This document shows positions 24,144 to 26,686 of a stretch of 26,686 bases of DNA, one piece after another. The stretch's first letter is position 1; each line of letters opens with the position of its first letter. The translations under genes and the position numbers were made by a program. The stretch covers positions 1 to 26,686 of the forward strand of contig SLPX01000227.1 of assembly GCA_007131745.1 (NCBI GenBank), in the 5' to 3' direction. Under the pieces are notes generated by a model. It searched no databases. It was not told where the DNA came from and saw only the letters and a program-made list of their open reading frames with translations. This stretch comes from Myxococcales bacterium. GTDB taxonomy: Bacteria > Myxococcota > Polyangia > HGW-17 > SLPX01.

Positions 24144-24974
24144 CTACTCGTAAGCCTCGTCGACCCGGAGACGCTCCAGTTCATCCGGATTTGTCTCCAT
24201 GTCATCAGATGTGGATTCTATATAGATCTCCCCTTCGGACGATGCCTGGCGTACGCGGATCATGTAGAGCCGCGCCATTTCAAGGATGGCCAGGAAAGTC
24301 GTCACCAGGTTCATTCTCGCAGACCTTCTGAACTCCAACTCTTCCGGATCGCAGACAGCCGTGAAGCACTCCCGGAATGTCATCCGGCCGGATTGCTTCA
24401 GGCAATCCGCAAGCTGCGAAATTCGATCGGCCAGTGAAACCCGGTCCACCACCACATCGTGCGTCAGCTCAGGACGGGCCTTGGCCAAGACATCATTGAA
24501 CGCTTCCAGGAGATTGAAGAGACCCACCTCCGCCAAGGGGTGCTTGTTTCCGTCATCACCCGTCTCGCCGGGCGGACGAACCCACACGGAACGCTGGAGT
24601 TGAGGCAGTTCTCCAAGCCGCCCGGCGGCGTCCTTGTATTTCTGATACTCCAAAAGCCGCCTTATCAGGATCTTCTTCGGATCCTCTCCGTCCTCCCCGT
24701 CTTCCTCCTCGTCGCCCTGGTCGGTGGGCGGAAGCATTTCCCTGCTCTTGATATGCGCAAGAGTCGCGGCCATCAACAGGAATTCTCCGGCCACGTCCAG
24801 GTTCAGCGATCTCATGAGATCCAGGCATTCAAGATACTTGGCCGCGATGAAAGCGACCGGAATATCAAAAATATCCAGTTCGTGCTTTTTTACCAGATGC
24901 AGCAGTAAATCCAGGGGCCCGTCGAAAAAATCGAGATGAACCCGATAAGATCTCTGTATTTCCTTTTCTTCCAT
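24144..24974 (-). CDS. scpA: Segregation and condensation protein A (kleisin)
   Basis: Kleisin subunit that bridges the Smc heads and ScpB in chromosome condensation. The 276-residue protein shows the N-terminal Smc-binding helices (FDGPLDLLLHLVKKHELDIFDIPVAFIA), the helix LLMAATLAHIKSREMLPP, an acidic linker (DEEEDGEDGED) and a C-terminal winged helix (VVDRVSLADRISQLAD, VTTFLAILEMARLYMI). Length and motifs are normal. Its ATG directly abuts the TGA of the M50 protease gene (TGAATG) and its stop is 4 bases before scpB, so the order protease-scpA-scpB-rluB is one transcription unit. Identification is secure. Confidence 0.97.
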   Translation of the reverse strand: MEEKEIQRSYRVHLDFFDGPLDLLLHLVKKHELDIFDIPVAFIAAKYLECLDLMRSLNLDVAGEFLLMAATLAHIKSREMLPPTDQGDEEEDGEDGEDPKKILIRRLLEYQKYKDAAGRLGELPQLQRSVWVRPPGETGDDGNKHPLAEVGLFNLLEAFNDVLAKARPELTHDVVVDRVSLADRISQLADCLKQSGRMTFRECFTAVCDPEELEFRRSARMNLVTTFLAILEMARLYMIRVRQASSEGEIYIESTSDDMETNPDELERLRVDEAYE

Positions 24975-25667
24975 TCAGACCACCAGTCCCTCGATCCACG
25001 CCATCCATGAAACCGTGATTCTTGCAATAGGACTGAATATATACCCCAGAATCCCTGTCACCAGAATCACAAGCAAAATATACATGCCGTATTGTTCCAG
25101 GAATTCGATTGCATTGCGCTTGTGCGCGGGCAGAGCGTTTATCAACACGTGTCCGCCATCAAGCGGGGGGACGGGGATCATGTTAAACACGGCCAGGATC
25201 ACGTTAAGCAGGATCACTCCCCTGAGGCCGAAGGAATATATGATCATGTCATTGTGCGCGCCCAGCACCGGGTGTGTGGGGTCTACTCCAGCGATCAGGG
25301 CCGTTGCAAGTACGATGCTCAACAGCAGGGCCATGAATATGTTCATCGCAGGTCCTGCCATGGAGACAAGGGTGTCGCCCATCCGCATGGAAAAATGCCT
25401 CGTAAAGCGCACGGGATTCACCTGCACCGGCCGCCCCCAGCCGAAAAACAACGACCCCGGAAGCACGAAAAGAAACATCAGCGGAGCGATCACCGTTCCC
25501 ACGATGTCGATATGAGCGATCGGATTCAAGGTAACCCGACCCTGTCTTTCAGGCGTATCATCGCCCAGCAGAGACGCCGCCTTTGCGTGTCCGAACTCGT
25601 GCACGGCCACGCTCAGAACCAGGCCGATGAACAGGACTATGTTTTCTCTTATCTGCCAGGCACTCAT
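24975..25667 (-). CDS. Membrane zinc metalloprotease, site-2 protease (M50) family
   Basis: A 230-residue polytopic membrane protein. H23-E-F-G-H27 lies in the first membrane helix and gives two zinc ligands and the catalytic Glu; D170 in PVPPLDGGH is the third ligand. Other hydrophobic segments lie at about 57-75, 105-127, 150-165 and 192-212. This is the short, PDZ-less M50 subgroup (YwhC/Rip3-like), often found beside scpA and scpB; its substrate in that context is not known. AAGGTG is 6 bases upstream of the ATG. It is the first gene of the cluster and is preceded by a long purine-rich leader with a minisatellite. Confidence 0.95.
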   Translation of the reverse strand: MSAWQIRENIVLFIGLVLSVAVHEFGHAKAASLLGDDTPERQGRVTLNPIAHIDIVGTVIAPLMFLFVLPGSLFFGWGRPVQVNPVRFTRHFSMRMGDTLVSMAGPAMNIFMALLLSIVLATALIAGVDPTHPVLGAHNDMIIYSFGLRGVILLNVILAVFNMIPVPPLDGGHVLINALPAHKRNAIEFLEQYGMYILLVILVTGILGYIFSPIARITVSWMAWIEGLVV

Positions 25668-25780
25668 CTAATGCACCTTGTCATGGGTTCTCTTCAATCC
25701 GCCGGCCGCGTCTCCCGCTCCTCCAACATCTTCTCCCGCCTCCAACCACCCCGCGCCTCCACCTCATACCGCCTCCGCCC

Positions 25781-25897
25781 CTTTTCCTCCTCCACCCCTC
25801 TTCCTCCTCCACCCCTCTTCCTCCTCCACCCCTCTTCCTCCTCCACCCGTCTTCCTCCTACATCTCCTGTTCCACCTCCATCTCCTGTTCCACCCCC
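25781..25897. repeat. 17-bp pyrimidine minisatellite with a short 18-bp companion repeat
   Basis: Unit CCACCCCTCTTCCTCCT occurs about four times from 25791 to 25859 (first and last copies slightly changed), followed by two copies of an 18-bp unit around CTGTTCCACCTCCATCTC (25866-25897). In the operon's sense the tract is GGAGGAGGAAGAGGGG repeated, that is, many Shine-Dalgarno-like and G-run motifs about 100 bases or more before the M50 start. Confidence 0.9.
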
Positions 25898-26255
25898 GCG
25901 AGCCGGGCGAACAAGCCGACTTTCTAGCAACGCACGGTTGCAGGTGTCAAGACGACCAACACACAACCGTTTAATATTGACTAGCAGGTTGAATGATCTC
26001 CCGCAACGGAAATCAGGCCGCGAACAAAGCAATCCCCACGAAAGATTCCCGGCTGCTCAGCCCTCCCACCGCTGCCTTTTGACATAAATGACGGAATTTT
26101 TCATTGTCCTCTGTAAAAATTGTAGAAATTGTTGTTTTTGCAATTTAGGTAATTGATAAAATTTGGATTGCACGTTTTTTTTATCTTGATCATCCTACAT
26201 TGGAGAGATTAGACTTTTTGTTCTGACAAACGGTTTTCCGGTACAGGTTGAAATG

Positions 26256-26283
26256 CAGGACAGGACAGGACAGGACAGGACAG
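26256..26283. repeat. (CAGGA)n pentanucleotide tract
   Basis: Five and a half perfect copies of CAGGA, 28 bases, in gene-free DNA. No start codon or obvious promoter element lies within it. Confidence 0.95.
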
Positions 26284-26349
26284 AAATATAAACTTTTTAT
26301 CGGGGGGTTCGGCCGCGGCGCATCCAACCGGATTGGCGTTGTAGCGGGT

Positions 26350-26380
26350 ATCAGCGCCCGCTGCGCTCGATCTGATTTTT
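26350..26380 (+). terminator. Weak rho-independent terminator-like hairpin
   Basis: ATCAGCGC (26350-26357) can pair with GCGCT-C-GAT (26363-26371, one bulged C) around a CCGCT loop, followed four bases later by T5 (26376-26380). An alternative hairpin AGCGGG/CCCGCT (26343-26348 with 26357-26362) overlaps it. There is no annotated plus-strand gene before it, so it would end an unannotated or outside transcript, or be fortuitous. Confidence 0.3.
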
Positions 26381-26462
26381 AATCGCGGATGAATTTCTAT
26401 GGAAGTAACTTTATAAAGTGTTTGTTCGGAGAAAAACTTCATAAAAAAGATACAAAGCGGTA

Positions 26463-26560
26463 AAGGCAAACCAAATGGTGTTTATGCCTGTTGTTCCTAC
26501 GAATTATCTGCAGTGCCAGTCTGAGGAAACCAAAGAAAACCAGACCAGCTGGTTTGCCTT
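26463..26560 (+). repeat. 11-bp inverted repeat spanning the start of a small ORF, with a competing local hairpin
   Basis: AAGGCAAACCA (26463-26473), just before the ATG at 26475, is perfectly complementary to TGGTTTGCCTT (26550-26560). The second arm also overlaps CTGGTTT (26549-26555), which can pair with AAACCAG (26537-26543) over a 5-base loop. The two pairings exclude each other. Confidence 0.6.
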
Positions 26561-26666
26561 AAACTTACATCAGTTAACCGATGTCCTGGAAGCTATTAAT
26601 GAAGAGGACAGTACGCATTCAACTTTCATTTTAAGAAAATTGAATCATAAAATATTATTTCGCTAG
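26475..26666 (+). CDS. Possible small hypothetical protein (63 codons)
   Basis: Not recognised. The frame begins MVFMPVVPTNYLQCQ, has a normal mix of residues without low complexity, and ends in TAG at 26666. A second start, Met4 at 26484, is possible. There is no strong ribosome binding site, only AAAGG nine bases upstream, and the stretch is more AT-rich than the confirmed genes. No signal peptide or membrane helix. An inverted repeat links the bases before the start with codons 26-29. It may be a real small gene, a fragment of a transferred gene, or chance. Confidence 0.3.
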   Translation: MVFMPVVPTNYLQCQSEETKENQTSWFALNLHQLTDVLEAINEEDSTHSTFILRKLNHKILFR

Positions 26667-26686
26667 ACTTTTATTGAATGTAATAG

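Larger units (their letters stand above)
25668..26474. other. Gene-free region upstream of the M50-scp operon
   Basis: About 800 bases with no supportable gene. 25668-25910 is strongly pyrimidine-rich on the plus strand and contains the 17-bp minisatellite. 26085-26230 is AT-rich with T runs (possible promoter zone, no clear hexamers). 26256-26283 is a (CAGGA)n tract, and 26300-26380 is a small GC-rich island with a hairpin. Long frames here on either strand are low-complexity translations of the repeats or antisense of the M50 gene. Confidence 0.7.

Noticed and set aside
24140..24205. Upstream ATG of scpB inside scpA
   Set aside because: It would overlap 62 bases of scpA in another frame; ATG 24139 lies 4 bases after the scpA stop and gives a Lys-rich start.
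22512..24437. A 641-codon plus-strand frame, Ser/Pro-rich
   Set aside because: It is antisense to scpB, scpA and rluB, whose products are clearly conserved; its translation is low-complexity and includes the intercistronic repeat.
25694..26032. A 112-codon minus-strand frame, Gly/Glu/Arg-rich
   Set aside because: The sequence is the minisatellite read in one frame; there is no ribosome binding site and no protein-like composition.
25092..26087. A 331-codon plus-strand frame
   Set aside because: Its first part is antisense to the M50 protease and the rest is a translation of the pyrimidine minisatellite.
26300..26400. Possible tRNA or small structured RNA in the GC-rich island
   Set aside because: Hairpins exist but no acceptor stem, anticodon loop or T-loop pattern can be laid out.

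Overview
The window looks like chromosomal DNA from a deltaproteobacterial or Myxococcota-like bacterium of moderate G+C. The support is the set of secreted, Cys-rich lipoproteins with CGDGI..CDG and C-P-x-G-x-x-C motifs, a Cys/TM/basic C-terminal sorting signal of the MYXO-CTERM/Synerg-CTERM type, LVIVD propeller lipoproteins, and TPR-plus-membrane-helix proteins. This placement is an inference from protein style; no rRNA or marker gene fixes it. I see no tRNA, rRNA, CRISPR array, insertion sequence or phage gene.

Layout. (1) 1-2926, minus: one long reading frame for a secreted HEXXH metallopeptidase runs off the left edge. Its only good ATG and ribosome binding site are out of frame by one base because of a G10 tract. 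(2) 3288-4841, plus: hutH, alone, preceded by a 9-bp imperfect repeat. (3) 4876-6153, minus: glgC. (4) 6464-10549, plus: a 1361-codon gene made of two secreted proteins joined in frame. Codon 854 is TCA, one substitution from a stop, and directly precedes the ATG of an internal lipoprotein signal peptide. (5) 20821 to 10556, minus: seven closely packed genes, in transcription order a hypothetical coiled-coil/acidic protein, a bifunctional Rel, a tandem DsbA-like protein, a TPR membrane protein, a small Cys-rich lipoprotein, a radical SAM-methyltransferase fusion, and an LVIVD lipoprotein. Several junctions overlap by a few bases. (6) 21064-22110, plus: a Cys-rich lipoprotein behind a possible operator/promoter. 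(7) 25667 to 22154, minus: M50 protease, scpA, scpB and rluB, a familiar housekeeping cluster with a striking repeat between scpB and rluB. (8) 25668-26686: mostly gene-free DNA with a purine/pyrimidine minisatellite, a (CAGGA)n tract, a hairpin and one doubtful small ORF.

How the genes may work together. Blocks 2, 3 and 7 are ordinary metabolism, chromosome segregation and rRNA modification. Blocks 1, 4, 5 and 6 are largely cell-envelope functions. The most promising candidate for an undescribed system is block 5: a radical SAM enzyme fused to a methyltransferase, translationally coupled to a seven-cysteine lipoprotein with an acidic tail, and co-transcribed with an exported thiol-disulfide protein and a TPR membrane protein. 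A role in maturing surface Cys-rich lipoproteins is my inference and untested. Simple repeats of different unit lengths (G10, 5, 9, 10 and 17 bp) lie beside start codons or in spacers, which may matter for expression switching.
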